A stretch of DNA of 64,000 bases from CANLBN01 sp050633525 (GTDB lineage Bacteria > Pseudomonadota > Gammaproteobacteria > Pseudomonadales > Cellvibrionaceae). Within the stretch, counting starts at the first letter, position 1. Every line of letters begins with the position of its first letter. The stretch spans positions 4,806 to 68,805 of the forward strand of contig JBOEGR010000045.1 in the NCBI GenBank assembly GCA_050633525.1. The letters are read 5' to 3'. This document shows positions 17,343-25,905 of the stretch, piece after piece. A model generated the notes under the pieces. The model was not told where the DNA came from, did not search any database, and saw nothing but the letters and a program-made list of their open reading frames with translations. A program made the translations under genes and the position numbers.

Positions 17343-17582
17343 ATGGAAGCAGATACAGAAAATATATTACCTCGATCATTAACAGAGATACAAACTGCTG
17401 CTTACATAGGGATGAGCAGGTCATATCTTCGTAGAGCCAGAGTATATGGAAATAGGGATTCATCCATACCTGCACCACCTTTTATTAAGATAGGCCGCTC
17501 AGTTCGCTACTTGCGAGAAGATCTGGATATTTGGCTAGATAACCAGAAAAAATTAGAGCATCTAGGAGAGCATAAGGCATAA
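17343..17582 (+). CDS. AlpA/HTH_17-like DNA-binding regulator (excisionase type)
   Basis: A short DNA-binding protein of about 79 residues. It reads LTEIQTAAYIGMSRSYLRRARVYG followed by PPFIKIGRSVRYLREDLDIWLDNQ, the typical winged MerR-like helix-turn-helix of AlpA and Xis proteins. The ATG at 17343 is preferred because AGG lies nine bases upstream. In-frame starts at 17292 (GTG) and 17301 (ATG) would add 14-17 residues. It ends 5 bases before the end of the convergent boundary integrase gene, which suggests control of excision. Confidence 0.78.
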   Translation: MEADTENILPRSLTEIQTAAYIGMSRSYLRRARVYGNRDSSIPAPPFIKIGRSVRYLREDLDIWLDNQKKLEHLGEHKA

Positions 17583-17587
17583 GCTCT

Positions 17588-18838
17588 TTATCCTATTAAT
17601 GCTATGGCGTCTGCAATATGCCCTGGCGCAAGATGGGCATAACGCTGTGTAGTGGTCGAATCTGCATGGCCACATAGCTCACGCACTGTATTTAATGGAA
17701 CACCCTTCATAACTAACTGCGAAGCAAAGTCATGGCGCATATCATGCCATCGAAAGTTTACGATACCAGCTTTATCCATAATGGTTGCCCAAGATTTTTT
17801 CAGGTTATTTAAACGCCCACCATTATCAGAGGGGAAAACACGTCCATCTAATTTTTCAGCTTGATCTTTCCATCTATTGAGGACTTTGAGTGCAATAGGG
17901 CTAATTGGGATATAGCGAGTATGGCTGGATTTAGTGGTATCTCCTCTAAGAGTAATTTTCATATTCACGAAATCGACATCTGACCATTTTAAATCAAAGG
18001 CTTCACCACGCCTTAAACCTGTTTTTAACGATAAAATGATAATTGGTGTCATTCGATCAGCATAATAACAATCTAGCAAAGATGGCAATTCATCATAATT
18101 TCTTTCTCGCCTATGCTGATTACCTCTCTCTCTAGCTTGCTTCAATTCTTTATCTCTGGTTAGAAGCGCCTTATATAGATACCGCCTTTCCTCAACAGAT
18201 AGAAAACGTACTACGGGGTTTTTATCTAGCCTAAGCATTTTAAATTCTTTGAGAGGGTGGTTATCAATAACCCCCCATGACACGGCTTTACGCAACAATG
18301 CTCTAAGAGCAGCGATACAGCGATTAATTGTACTAGCTTCTATACTATCCTTCAGTTTTTTAGTACGCCACCGCTCAACCAATGGAACCGTGATATTGTC
18401 TAAAGGCAACTGCATAAAATCTGGAAAACTGGAAGAGAGTTTATCGAGCGTATCTTGGCCTGTTTTCAAATTTGCCAAAGCCCAAGGCCCATAGTGATCT
18501 TCAATAAAAACCTTTAATGTTCTTTGATGAGACTCAATAGCATTTTGGCGCTTTTGAGTCTTTTCTCCCTGGACGTCAACACCACTTCGTACCTGCCCTG
18601 AATAAACAGACGCCTTATCACGTGCTTTCTGCACAGTCATCTTTGCATCTACATCATAAACCCCTATCTTGATACGCTGATTTTTACGTGCCTGATTACG
18701 ATAAGCAAAATAGAAAACCAACCTACCTGTTGGCTGAACTCTTACTAAAAATCCAGCAATTTTTGTATCATAAATTTCATAGGCTTTACTACGAGGTTCA
18801 ATATTTTCCACAAAGCTTTTGGTCAGATGAGCACCCAT
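17588..18838 (-). CDS. Boundary tyrosine integrase (P4-like, arm-binding N-terminus)
   Basis: A 416-residue integrase. The N-terminal arm-binding domain (about 1-90) has KSFVENIEPRSKAYEIYDTKIAGFLVRVQPTG, a core-binding domain follows, and then the catalytic domain with TGLRRGEAFDLKW (Arg about 272), WHDMRHDFASQL (about 366) and GHADSTTTQRYAHLAP (His and Tyr about 390). All catalytic residues are present. The start at 18838 has AAGGGGG seven bases upstream; the TTG at 18856 is not favoured. It lies 212 bp from the tRNA-Met fragment and beside an AlpA-like gene, so it is the integrase expected to move this element. Confidence 0.92.
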   Translation of the reverse strand: MGAHLTKSFVENIEPRSKAYEIYDTKIAGFLVRVQPTGRLVFYFAYRNQARKNQRIKIGVYDVDAKMTVQKARDKASVYSGQVRSGVDVQGEKTQKRQNAIESHQRTLKVFIEDHYGPWALANLKTGQDTLDKLSSSFPDFMQLPLDNITVPLVERWRTKKLKDSIEASTINRCIAALRALLRKAVSWGVIDNHPLKEFKMLRLDKNPVVRFLSVEERRYLYKALLTRDKELKQARERGNQHRRERNYDELPSLLDCYYADRMTPIIILSLKTGLRRGEAFDLKWSDVDFVNMKITLRGDTTKSSHTRYIPISPIALKVLNRWKDQAEKLDGRVFPSDNGGRLNNLKKSWATIMDKAGIVNFRWHDMRHDFASQLVMKGVPLNTVRELCGHADSTTTQRYAHLAPGHIADAIALIG

Positions 18839-18878
18839 AAGATATCCCCCTTTCAATACTACATATTATACCTTAATA

Positions 18879-18922
18879 TTAAGGGCAAATTAAGGGCAAA
18901 TTAAGGGCAAATTAAGGGCAAA
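18879..18922. repeat. Four tandem 11-bp direct repeats (integrase arm-site candidates)
   Basis: TTAAGGGCAAA occurs four times without spacing (18879-18889, 18890-18900, 18901-18911, 18912-18922). They lie between the integrase start and the attachment site, where arm-type integrase or excisionase sites are expected. They would also overlap the integrase promoter, which suggests self-control. Confidence 0.8.
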
Positions 18923-19049
18923 AGTGAAAAACAACCAGATATAATCTGGTACAAACAGATCACAATATAATTATAAATTATTGATTTTATTGTATTTTTA
19001 TTTACGTGATTGTTTATGGTTGTAGATGGAAGTTTCAAAAAATCGCATT

Positions 19050-19092
19050 CATAATGCTGGGGTCGCTGGTTCAAGTCCAGCCGTAGCTACCA
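19050..19092 (+). other. ICE attachment site: 3' part of an elongator tRNA-Met gene
   Basis: The segment begins at the CAT anticodon and reads CATAATGCTGGGGTCGCTGG, followed by the T-loop (TTCAAGT, stems GCTGG/CCAGC), the acceptor strand CGTAGCT, A and an encoded CCA. The 5' half of the tRNA is absent; the bases upstream do not form D- or acceptor arms. This is the expected chromosomal 3' remnant at the far junction of an element inserted into the anticodon region of tRNA-Met. An intact copy should lie at the other end, outside the window. Confidence 0.85.
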
Positions 19093-19218
19093 TCTCTCTC
19101 TTGAATTCCAAATCAAAAGATCTCACTTGTAAACCAAACCTATATTGTTAGACTAATTAAATCTGACATTTCAGATTATGTTGTTTTTACACCAATCACA
19201 ATTAGTGTTGGCAAAAGT

Positions 19219-19719
19219 ATGGTGACAACCAGCGTAAGAAATAACACAACCATCATTATATTATCTCCCAATCGTTCCGCTGACTGGTCAGAGGTAAAAA
19301 AGTGGATAGTATTGATTAGTTTACCCGCCTTGATTGTGGCTTTAGGTTGGTTTTTTGTAGGGGTATGGATAATACTGCCTTTTGCGGGTTTGGAGCTCGC
19401 CTTAATGAGTTATCTTATGTATCGCGTCTGTTATCAAAATTATCGCGAGCAGCATATTGTCATTAATCAAAACGATGTCACTTTTTCATCAGGTATCGGA
19501 AAACCAGACAAAGAGTATACCTTTACCCTCCCCGATTGTTACCTATCTGTCACTCAGCCCCGGAAGCCCATTGATAAGCTAGAACTCGCTCTGAAAAGTG
19601 AGTCTTACACATTGAAGTTTGGAGAATTTTTAAATCCGGAAGACCGTGAGTCAGCAAGAAAATCAATACGCAATGCGGGTATTATAGAATGCGCTTCCCG
19701 CTGGTGGGATGACAAGTAA
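19219..19719 (+). CDS. DUF2244 family membrane protein
   Basis: A 166-residue protein. Two adjacent membrane helices (about 33-72, WIVLISLPALIVALGWFFVGVWIILPFAGLELALM) are flanked by the family's RSADW and YREQHIVIN elements. The C-terminal region is soluble and beta-rich. It is the first gene right of the attachment site, so it belongs to the host chromosome. In related bacteria DUF2244 genes often lie near cytochrome c oxidase genes; the ICE separates it from whatever lies left. Confidence 0.82.
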   Translation: MVTTSVRNNTTIIILSPNRSADWSEVKKWIVLISLPALIVALGWFFVGVWIILPFAGLELALMSYLMYRVCYQNYREQHIVINQNDVTFSSGIGKPDKEYTFTLPDCYLSVTQPRKPIDKLELALKSESYTLKFGEFLNPEDRESARKSIRNAGIIECASRWWDDK

Positions 19720-19755
19720 AGTACGTCTCGTTTTCCTTACAAGATATTGAATCAC

Positions 19756-19795
19756 AAAAAAAGCGGTAGGAATGGCTTTACCTACCGCTTTTTTA
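19756..19795. terminator. Strong bidirectional terminator
   Basis: AAAAAAAGCGGTAGG, a 10-base loop, then CCTACCGCTTTTTT. A-tracts and T-tracts on both sides let it end the DUF2244 transcript and the convergent SGNH-domain gene. Confidence 0.9.
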
Positions 19796-19814
19796 TTGCA
19801 CTGTTAATGTAGAA

Positions 19815-22355
19815 CTAGAAAACGCGACTATTGCCCTGCTCATCATTAAAGTTTTGTAACTCATTCCATATAAAGTTCACCGTTGATGTGTAATTCGACT
19901 GAACCAGTGAGTTCACGGTATTAGGAATTTGAAAATCAGCAGGCGGTTGCACACCATAAGTCGCCATATAGGTAACCAGACTGGCTAAGAAATAAATCGT
20001 TGGCCGGCCATGAGGAGCATCATCTTCATAAAGATCTGTAAACGGTATTTGACTTAAATTAGTATCAGTTAATAACTTACTGATAATCGGACCTACAGGT
20101 ACCATTTTCACATCCGCATTGGGACGCGCCGACCGGACTCGATCATGATAATCAACCCACCAGTCATGAAAGTCGCCATTCACTTCTTCATTATAGTTAC
20201 TAAATTCTTGAGCAGTTGCAGGAAAGCTTCGAATATAACCAGACATATCAGGCCAGTTTTCATAGATCACTATTCGCGCATTAGGCTCTTGCTGGCTCAC
20301 CCAGTCGACAATATTTAAAGTCGCATCTAAAGGGCTAGTTTGAGATGGATCACCGTAATAAGGCGCCGTCACGGACTGGTACTGGATAAAATTGGCTGCA
20401 GTTAAAAGAACCGTTGTGAAGTTACTAGAACCAAAAGAACCGTTCCAGCCACTAGGTACCCGATCAAAACCCCACTGATCTGTGGGCGGTAAATCAGCAT
20501 GATTTCTCAAAAAACCGTATTGTCCGTCAGCGGTATAACCATAGCCTGCCGCGCTGCTCAACTCTTCCATCCAATGAGGAACTGTCGTCTCATCACTTGG
20601 TGTGGGTATAGAGGGGGGACTATGCACTATCAGACTGTGGCCAAATATGTAACTTTTCATATTGGTCACGAAGGGAGTGCCTGGGTTAGGATCAACGGGG
20701 TCCACTGGATCAACAGGGTCCACTGGGTCAACAGGGTCCACTGGATCAACAGGGTCCACTGGATCAACAGGATCCACTGGGTCAACAGGGTCCACTGGAT
20801 CAACAGGGTCCACTGGATCAACAGGATCTACTGAATCATCTCGAATAACATCAATAGGTTCTATTTCTGTTCTAGATGTAAGCGGCGACAAATAATTCGT
20901 ATCGGTGTTCTCATCTATAACAAACCAATTTTGATTATCAACACTCCCTGATACAACCCAACGTACCGGCGTTCGGTCACGCATACTGCCCGTAGTAAGA
21001 CTGTAACTATCAACTTCAACAACACTACTATAATCGTAGACTAAGCTTCCTTTATTAAAGTCTAGCCATTTAGTGGATAGCTGATCATCATTGGCATTTT
21101 CCGGCGTCTCATTACTGGGGTTGCGCCCAGCTGGGTTAGTCACCTCATCAGCAAATAAACGCTGCCCATCATTAAACAAAGAGAACTCTGACAGCTCTAC
21201 ACTATTGGCATCATTGGATGCCAAGCTCGTTGGCAAGAAACGATAATAACGGTAATTGACTTTATCTGAATCTGCATCCCATCGACCTGGGTCGTTTGGA
21301 AAATCATCATTGTCATCAGAAACTCCATCACCATCAGAATCTGTCTCGCCTCCAGGCTCACTGGGATTTTCGGTAATAGCAATCAATGGTGTTGATGTTC
21401 TGGCTCTTGTAGGCACCGGGTAATCTTCCGCTCTACGATCATCTAACACAACCCAACTCGATTGATTATTACTCGCTTCAAGAATCCAACGCACTGGATC
21501 CCTTTCGTTTAAGCCATTAGCCGTCGTTAAACTATAACTGTCAATCTCAATAGGTGTATTAAAATCATAAATTAATGCACCCTTATTAAAATCCAACCAT
21601 TTAGTTTGAACATCTCCATCATTGGCATTCGATGGCATTTCATTTGAAGGGTTTCTACCGTCGGGGTTACTAACTGTGGAAGCAGCTTGTCGATTACCGT
21701 TAATAAAAAAGGAAAGCTCTGACAATTGAATACTACTAGCTGAGTCATCCCGTAGTTTAGTCGGAGTGAAACGGTAGTACCGGTATTGGCTTTCAGTAGA
21801 CTCTTGCAATGCCTCAACAGCAATCAAATCAGTCTCGACTCTTGAACCAGTGGGAACATCATAGTTGCTCTCACTTTGATCATGAAGTACAAGCCATGCG
21901 CTCGCATCATGACTACCTTCTAACAACCATCTAACAGGGTCCCTTTCATTTAAACCATTAGCTGTCGTAAAGCTGAAATATTCTACCCTAGTACTACTAC
22001 CAAAATCGTAAACAAGAGGAGCCTTATTAAAATCCAACCATTTCGTTGTTACATCATCATCGTTGGCATTTTCTGGACGCTCATTAGAAGGGTTACGTCC
22101 ACCTGGGTTACTTACCTGAGCACCAAGCTGTTTGGCATTATTAAAGTAAAAGGAAAGCTCTGACATTTGTATACTATTCGCATCAGCCGACCTTAAAGCC
22201 AAAGGCGTAAAACGATAGTAACGAAAATTAACTTCCGACGATGAGCTTTGAGCTTGCGTAACACCGGAAAAAGAAAATAAAGCAAGACTAGACAAAGAGA
22301 AAAGAATTGCTACAGAAAACAGAGAAGCGGCTCTACTACAGAAAGAGGCAAACAT
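19815..22355 (-). CDS. Exported triple discoidin-like repeat protein with SGNH-like hydrolase domain
   Basis: An 846-residue secreted protein with a signal peptide up to about residue 35 (GVTQAQ). Three related domains of about 130 residues follow (about 45-170, 190-325 and 363-495). Each opens YYRFTP or YYRFLP, contains ELSxF and GRNPSNExPxNAND, then TKWLDFNK and DPVRWxLxGS, which resembles carbohydrate-binding F5/8-type modules. A calcium-binding thrombospondin-3-like segment (DSDGDGVSDDNDDFPNDPGRWD) precedes the third. A (VDP)n linker leads to the C-terminal domain (about 558-846) with YIFGHSLIVH and DDAPHGRPTIYF, matching the Ser block and Asp-x-x-His of SGNH hydrolases. It may be a polysaccharide esterase; the substrate is unknown. 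Confidence 0.8.
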   Translation of the reverse strand: MFASFCSRAASLFSVAILFSLSSLALFSFSGVTQAQSSSSEVNFRYYRFTPLALRSADANSIQMSELSFYFNNAKQLGAQVSNPGGRNPSNERPENANDDDVTTKWLDFNKAPLVYDFGSSTRVEYFSFTTANGLNERDPVRWLLEGSHDASAWLVLHDQSESNYDVPTGSRVETDLIAVEALQESTESQYRYYRFTPTKLRDDSASSIQLSELSFFINGNRQAASTVSNPDGRNPSNEMPSNANDGDVQTKWLDFNKGALIYDFNTPIEIDSYSLTTANGLNERDPVRWILEASNNQSSWVVLDDRRAEDYPVPTRARTSTPLIAITENPSEPGGETDSDGDGVSDDNDDFPNDPGRWDADSDKVNYRYYRFLPTSLASNDANSVELSEFSLFNDGQRLFADEVTNPAGRNPSNETPENANDDQLSTKWLDFNKGSLVYDYSSVVEVDSYSLTTGSMRDRTPVRWVVSGSVDNQNWFVIDENTDTNYLSPLTSRTEIEPIDVIRDDSVDPVDPVDPVDPVDPVDPVDPVDPVDPVDPVDPVDPVDPVDPVDPVDPNPGTPFVTNMKSYIFGHSLIVHSPPSIPTPSDETTVPHWMEELSSAAGYGYTADGQYGFLRNHADLPPTDQWGFDRVPSGWNGSFGSSNFTTVLLTAANFIQYQSVTAPYYGDPSQTSPLDATLNIVDWVSQQEPNARIVIYENWPDMSGYIRSFPATAQEFSNYNEEVNGDFHDWWVDYHDRVRSARPNADVKMVPVGPIISKLLTDTNLSQIPFTDLYEDDAPHGRPTIYFLASLVTYMATYGVQPPADFQIPNTVNSLVQSNYTSTVNFIWNELQNFNDEQGNSRVF
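20692..20835. repeat. 18-bp tandem repeats coding a Val-Asp-Pro linker
   Basis: About seven to eight copies of an 18-base unit (GTCCACTGGATCAACAGG and near-identical forms) encode a (VDP)n stretch of about 15 units in the minus-strand protein. The high sequence identity makes copy-number change by slippage likely. Confidence 0.88.
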
Positions 22356-22458
22356 TAACTAAGACCTTATGTTAAATAAGTGTAAGTAAAAAATAATGTG
22401 ACTAAGATAAAAAAGAAAAAGGCACTATAAAACTATAGTACCTTTTAGAGGCTGGATT

Positions 22459-24288
22459 CTAAAAAACGCGGCTATTTCCTTGCGAATCTTCAAAACTGTG
22501 AAGCTCGTCCCATATAAAATTCACGGTCGCTGAATAGTTCGACTGAACCAGCGAATTTACTGTATTAGGAATTTGAAAATCAGCTGGTGGCTGCACACCA
22601 TAGGTCGCCATGTACGTAACCAAACTCGCCAAAAAGTAAATCGTTGGGCGGCCATGAGGCGCATCATCCTCATACAGATCAGTGAACGGTATTTGACTTA
22701 AATTAGTATCAGTTAATAACTTACTGATAATCGGACCCACTGGCACCATTTTCACATTCGCATTCGGCCGTGCAGATCTAACTCGATCATGGTAATCGAT
22801 CCACCAATCATGGAAATCACCATTCACCGCTCGATTGTAATTACTAAACTCTTGTGCCGAAGCAGGGAAGCTTGAAACATAACCAGACATGTCTGGCCAA
22901 TTTTCATAAATTACAATTCTCGCACTAGGCTCTTGCTGGCTGACCCAATCCACAATATTTAATGTGGCATCAAGGGGGCTTGTTTGAGATGGGTTGCTAC
23001 CATCATAAGGTGTTGTTACAGGTTGATATTGAATAAAATTAGCTGCAGTTAACATAACCGTTGTAAAGTTACTGGAACCAAAAGAACCATTCCATCCACT
23101 AGGCACTTGATCAAAACTCCATTGATCAGTTGGTGGAAGATCTGCGTGATTTCTCAAAAAGCCATATTGCCCATCTGCCGTGTAACCATAACCTGCAGCA
23201 TTACTCAATTCTTCCATCCAGTGAGGAACCGTTGTTTCGTCACTTGGCGTAGGGATAGAGGGTGGCGTATGCACAATTAAACTATGTCCAAATATGTAAC
23301 TTTTCATATTCGTTACAAAGGGAGTACCCGGTGTTGGGCTTGGCTCTGGAGTCGGTTCTGGTTCTGGAGTCGGCTCTGGAGTCGGTTCTGGCNNNNNNNN
23401 NNNNNNNNNNNNNNNNNNNNNNNNNNNNNNNNNNNNNNNNNNNNNNNNNNNNNNNNNNNNNNNNNNNNNNNNTGGCTCTGGAGTCGGTTCTGGTTCTGGA
23501 GTCGGCTCTGGTTCTGGAGACTGACCAGGGTTAGAGCCACCACCTGAATTTGTTGGTTCACTTGGTAAAGAAGTTGAACCAGAAGCATCATTTGGATCAA
23601 TGATAATGCGGCCAATCTCTGTTCGAGCGCTATCTGGCGTTGGGTAATCAGTATCCGTTTGATCATCGATAACGAACCAGTTTTGATTATCTACACTGCC
23701 AGAGAAAACCCAACGCACCGGTGTTCTTTGGTTGACACTTGCTGTTGCAAAACTATATCGATTTGCTGTCGTTACTCGTCCATAATCATAGACCAGTGAA
23801 CCTTTGTTAAAATCTAACCACTTGGTATTTACATTGATGTCATCAGCATTTTCTGGCATTTCATTACTAGGGTTGCGGCCTTGAGGGTTGGTTACAACCG
23901 CATTCTGTAAACGCGTATCATCGTTAAATATTGAAAGTTCTGATATCTCAACACTATTTGCGTCATCAGAACGAAGACGAGTAGGCTCAAACCGATAATA
24001 ACGATAATGCACATCATCTGAACTAGCGTCCCAACGACCCGGATCAGTAGGAAAATCATCTTCAGTATCAGGGAAACCGTCAGAATCAGTGTCTCGGTTA
24101 GACGAAGCTTCATCACCACTACCAGAACCTTCTCCCGAGGAGTTACCATCTCCTGAGTTTTCAGGTGTAGAAGAACTATTCGACCCTGAAGATGAATCGT
24201 CATCAGATCCACAGGCAGCCAGTACCGAAACAACAATCAACGACAATGATATTTGCTTAAGTAATGACAAAACTTTGTGTGACACCAT
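22459..24288 (-). CDS. Lipoprotein paralogue: single discoidin-like domain, Pro-Glu linker, SGNH-like domain
   Basis: A predicted lipoprotein of about 609 residues. Its signal sequence ends in the lipobox VSVLAAC (Cys about 26), followed by a Ser/Gly/Asp-rich tether. The calcium-binding-like DTDSDGFPDTEDDFPTDPGRWD then leads into one YYRFEPTRLRSDDANSVEISE domain. The linker is built of PEPTPEP repeats and is interrupted by 80 Ns, so the true length is unknown. The C-terminal 290 residues are nearly identical to those of the protein at 19815, including GHSL and DDAPHGRP. It lies 103 bp upstream of that gene on the same strand and arose by duplication. Surface anchoring contrasts with the secreted partner. 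Confidence 0.8.
   Translation of the reverse strand: MVSHKVLSLLKQISLSLIVVSVLAACGSDDDSSSGSNSSSTPENSGDGNSSGEGSGSGDEASSNRDTDSDGFPDTEDDFPTDPGRWDASSDDVHYRYYRFEPTRLRSDDANSVEISELSIFNDDTRLQNAVVTNPQGRNPSNEMPENADDINVNTKWLDFNKGSLVYDYGRVTTANRYSFATASVNQRTPVRWVFSGSVDNQNWFVIDDQTDTDYPTPDSARTEIGRIIIDPNDASGSTSLPSEPTNSGGGSNPGQSPEPEPTPEPEPTPEPXXXXXXXXXXXXXXXXXXXXXXXXXXXPEPTPEPTPEPEPTPEPSPTPGTPFVTNMKSYIFGHSLIVHTPPSIPTPSDETTVPHWMEELSNAAGYGYTADGQYGFLRNHADLPPTDQWSFDQVPSGWNGSFGSSNFTTVMLTAANFIQYQPVTTPYDGSNPSQTSPLDATLNIVDWVSQQEPSARIVIYENWPDMSGYVSSFPASAQEFSNYNRAVNGDFHDWWIDYHDRVRSARPNANVKMVPVGPIISKLLTDTNLSQIPFTDLYEDDAPHGRPTIYFLASLVTYMATYGVQPPADFQIPNTVNSLVQSNYSATVNFIWDELHSFEDSQGNSRVF
23393..23472. other. Assembly gap (80 Ns) inside the PEPTPEP-coding repeat
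   Basis: A run of 80 Ns flanked on both sides by copies of GGCTCTGGAGTCGGTTCTGG-type repeats. The gap is an unresolved tandem repeat, so the true length of the linker and the frame across it are not known. Confidence 0.95.
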
Positions 24289-24578
24289 TTTTAATACTCG
24301 TGAGTTATGAGAATCAAGATTTTTAATTATATAACGCTTACGCAGCCACAGCTATAAAGGTGCAAAGAAAATTCAAATATTGCGCACCAATACTCAAAAA
24401 AGTGTTAATTGATCCACATTTTTTGTATAAGTAATAGACAATCTAGCTACAGTAACAGTATACCTGAGGGCCTTGATAAACATCCAAGGCTAAAGTTTGT
24501 GATTGCCAAGCCACTTTGAGCTACAATTCAAGGTAATGATTAATAGATATATATGATAACGATGTTGGGTTTTATACA

Positions 24579-25673
24579 ATGACGGTTCACAATAAACGCC
24601 GAATAAGAGTATTAGTTATTGACGATTCGAGTACCATTCGGATCGCTGCGACAAAGGTGTTTGATGAGGATTTCGATGTATTGTTGGCAGTTGACGGCGA
24701 AGATGGATTAGATGTCATCGAGAACGACAAAGACATACAAATTGTATTTACCGACTTAGTCATGCCTGAGATGGATGGGTTTGAACTGCTCAATGCCTTA
24801 AGAACGCACAAAGAAGGCCGTATCAACAACCTTCCAATTATCGTTATGACAGGCGCAGAAAACCCTGAAATAGCCAAACAAAAAGCGCTTAGTTTGGGAG
24901 CCACTGATTTTATAACAAAACCCTTCAATCCAACTGACATTCGCGCAAGAGCCCATTCATACGCCAAGTTATCAAGCACCACCAAAAAGTTACGTGAAAA
25001 AACCACCATAGATGGCTTAACTGGGCTACTCAACCCTAGAGGTTTTTACCACCAGCTGGACAAAGAGATTGCTTTTGCTACACGCCACCATTACGACATG
25101 AGCGCGATGAGCGTTGAAATTGACAACTACAAGGACCTATTTATTTCAATGGGGCGAAGTGGCACCGAACGACTCATAAAGCGAATAGGCGCAATATTAT
25201 CAACCACCTTTCGCAAAGAAGACACCGTCGCCCGCGTGGGCCTTGCTCGTTTTTGCATATCCATGCCTTTGGTTAACAGAGAAAATGCCATGGAGATGGC
25301 CAATAAAATATGCCATAACATAGAAAACTTAAAAGCCATACTGAAAGGCAAACGCCTAAAATTAACCGTATCCGCCGGGATCTCGCACTTTATTCCTCAA
25401 GAGGGTAATCACTCAAAAGAGCTGATTAAAGCGACCGAAAATGCCTTAAGTAAAGCCACTAATCTAGGCCAGAGTCAGATTTATCTATCTGAAGTGGCAG
25501 AGAAATCCACCCTAAATGGAAAATTACTCTCTATAGATTCACTCATAGAGCAACTCAACAAAGGGGAAGAAGGTTTAGTTGCAGACCAGCTAAATGAAGC
25601 CATCGACCACCTCGCTCCCCTCATTGCCCTACTGTCACATGAGCAGAAACAAAAAATCCTGACTTATCGCTAG
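24579..25673 (+). CDS. Response regulator with degenerate GGDEF domain
   Basis: A 364-residue protein. The receiver domain (about 8-130) has the acidic pocket (VIDDSS), the phospho-acceptor Asp in IVFTDLVMPEMDG (about 58) and the conserved Lys in FITKPF (about 114). A GGDEF-type domain (about 143-310) opens TIDGLTGLLNPRGFYHQL. Where GGDEF is expected it has VGLARF (about 219-224), so diguanylate cyclase activity is probably lost. The later TVSAGIS motif is kept. It may act as a c-di-GMP or partner-binding module. The gene stands alone, 290 bp from the divergent lipoprotein gene. Confidence 0.85.
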   Translation: MTVHNKRRIRVLVIDDSSTIRIAATKVFDEDFDVLLAVDGEDGLDVIENDKDIQIVFTDLVMPEMDGFELLNALRTHKEGRINNLPIIVMTGAENPEIAKQKALSLGATDFITKPFNPTDIRARAHSYAKLSSTTKKLREKTTIDGLTGLLNPRGFYHQLDKEIAFATRHHYDMSAMSVEIDNYKDLFISMGRSGTERLIKRIGAILSTTFRKEDTVARVGLARFCISMPLVNRENAMEMANKICHNIENLKAILKGKRLKLTVSAGISHFIPQEGNHSKELIKATENALSKATNLGQSQIYLSEVAEKSTLNGKLLSIDSLIEQLNKGEEGLVADQLNEAIDHLAPLIALLSHEQKQKILTYR

Positions 25674-25820
25674 CCAACATTCTCAACTCACCACCTTATT
25701 TGATGACGCAGCGCAATATTTTTTACTCTGACACACTCCCCAGCACTTAAAAAAATAATTTTATTATTTAAAATCAACACCTTAAAACAAAAACTCAACA
25801 AAAGGCCTACAGGCAAGAAA

Positions 25821-25865
25821 ATGTTGCAACGCAACATAAAAGCTGTATAATGCTGCATTGCAACA
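25821..25865 (+). promoter_or_regulatory. Phasin promoter with overlapping PhaR-like operators
   Basis: A perfect palindrome ATGTTGC-AAC-GCAACAT (25821-25837) overlaps a -35-like TTGCAA (25824-25829). Sixteen bases later lies a consensus -10 TATAAT (25846-25851). GCTGCATTGCAACA (25852-25865) follows at once. These TGC/GCA-rich boxes match the known style of PhaR binding sites, and phaR lies one gene downstream. The inferred logic is that PhaR blocks the phasin promoter until PHA granules titrate it away. Confidence 0.7.
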
Positions 25866-25905
25866 TTCGCTTAACCCTACGTTCAACCACCTACTGGAGA
25901 ACACA

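Noticed and set aside
18999..19092. Intact tRNA-Met gene
   Set aside because: Only the part from the anticodon to CCA matches; the upstream bases cannot form acceptor, D or the 5' anticodon stem.
20692..20835. CRISPR-like array of 18-bp units
   Set aside because: The units are contiguous, without unique spacers, and encode a Pro-rich linker in frame.
20662..20895. Plus-strand ORF of Gly-Ser-Thr repeats
   Set aside because: It is the reverse strand of the (VDP)n linker repeats; the minus-strand gene has a signal peptide and conserved domains.
23262..23547. Plus-strand ORFs across the N gap
   Set aside because: They read the complement of the PEPTPEP repeat through 80 Ns and carry no start signal.
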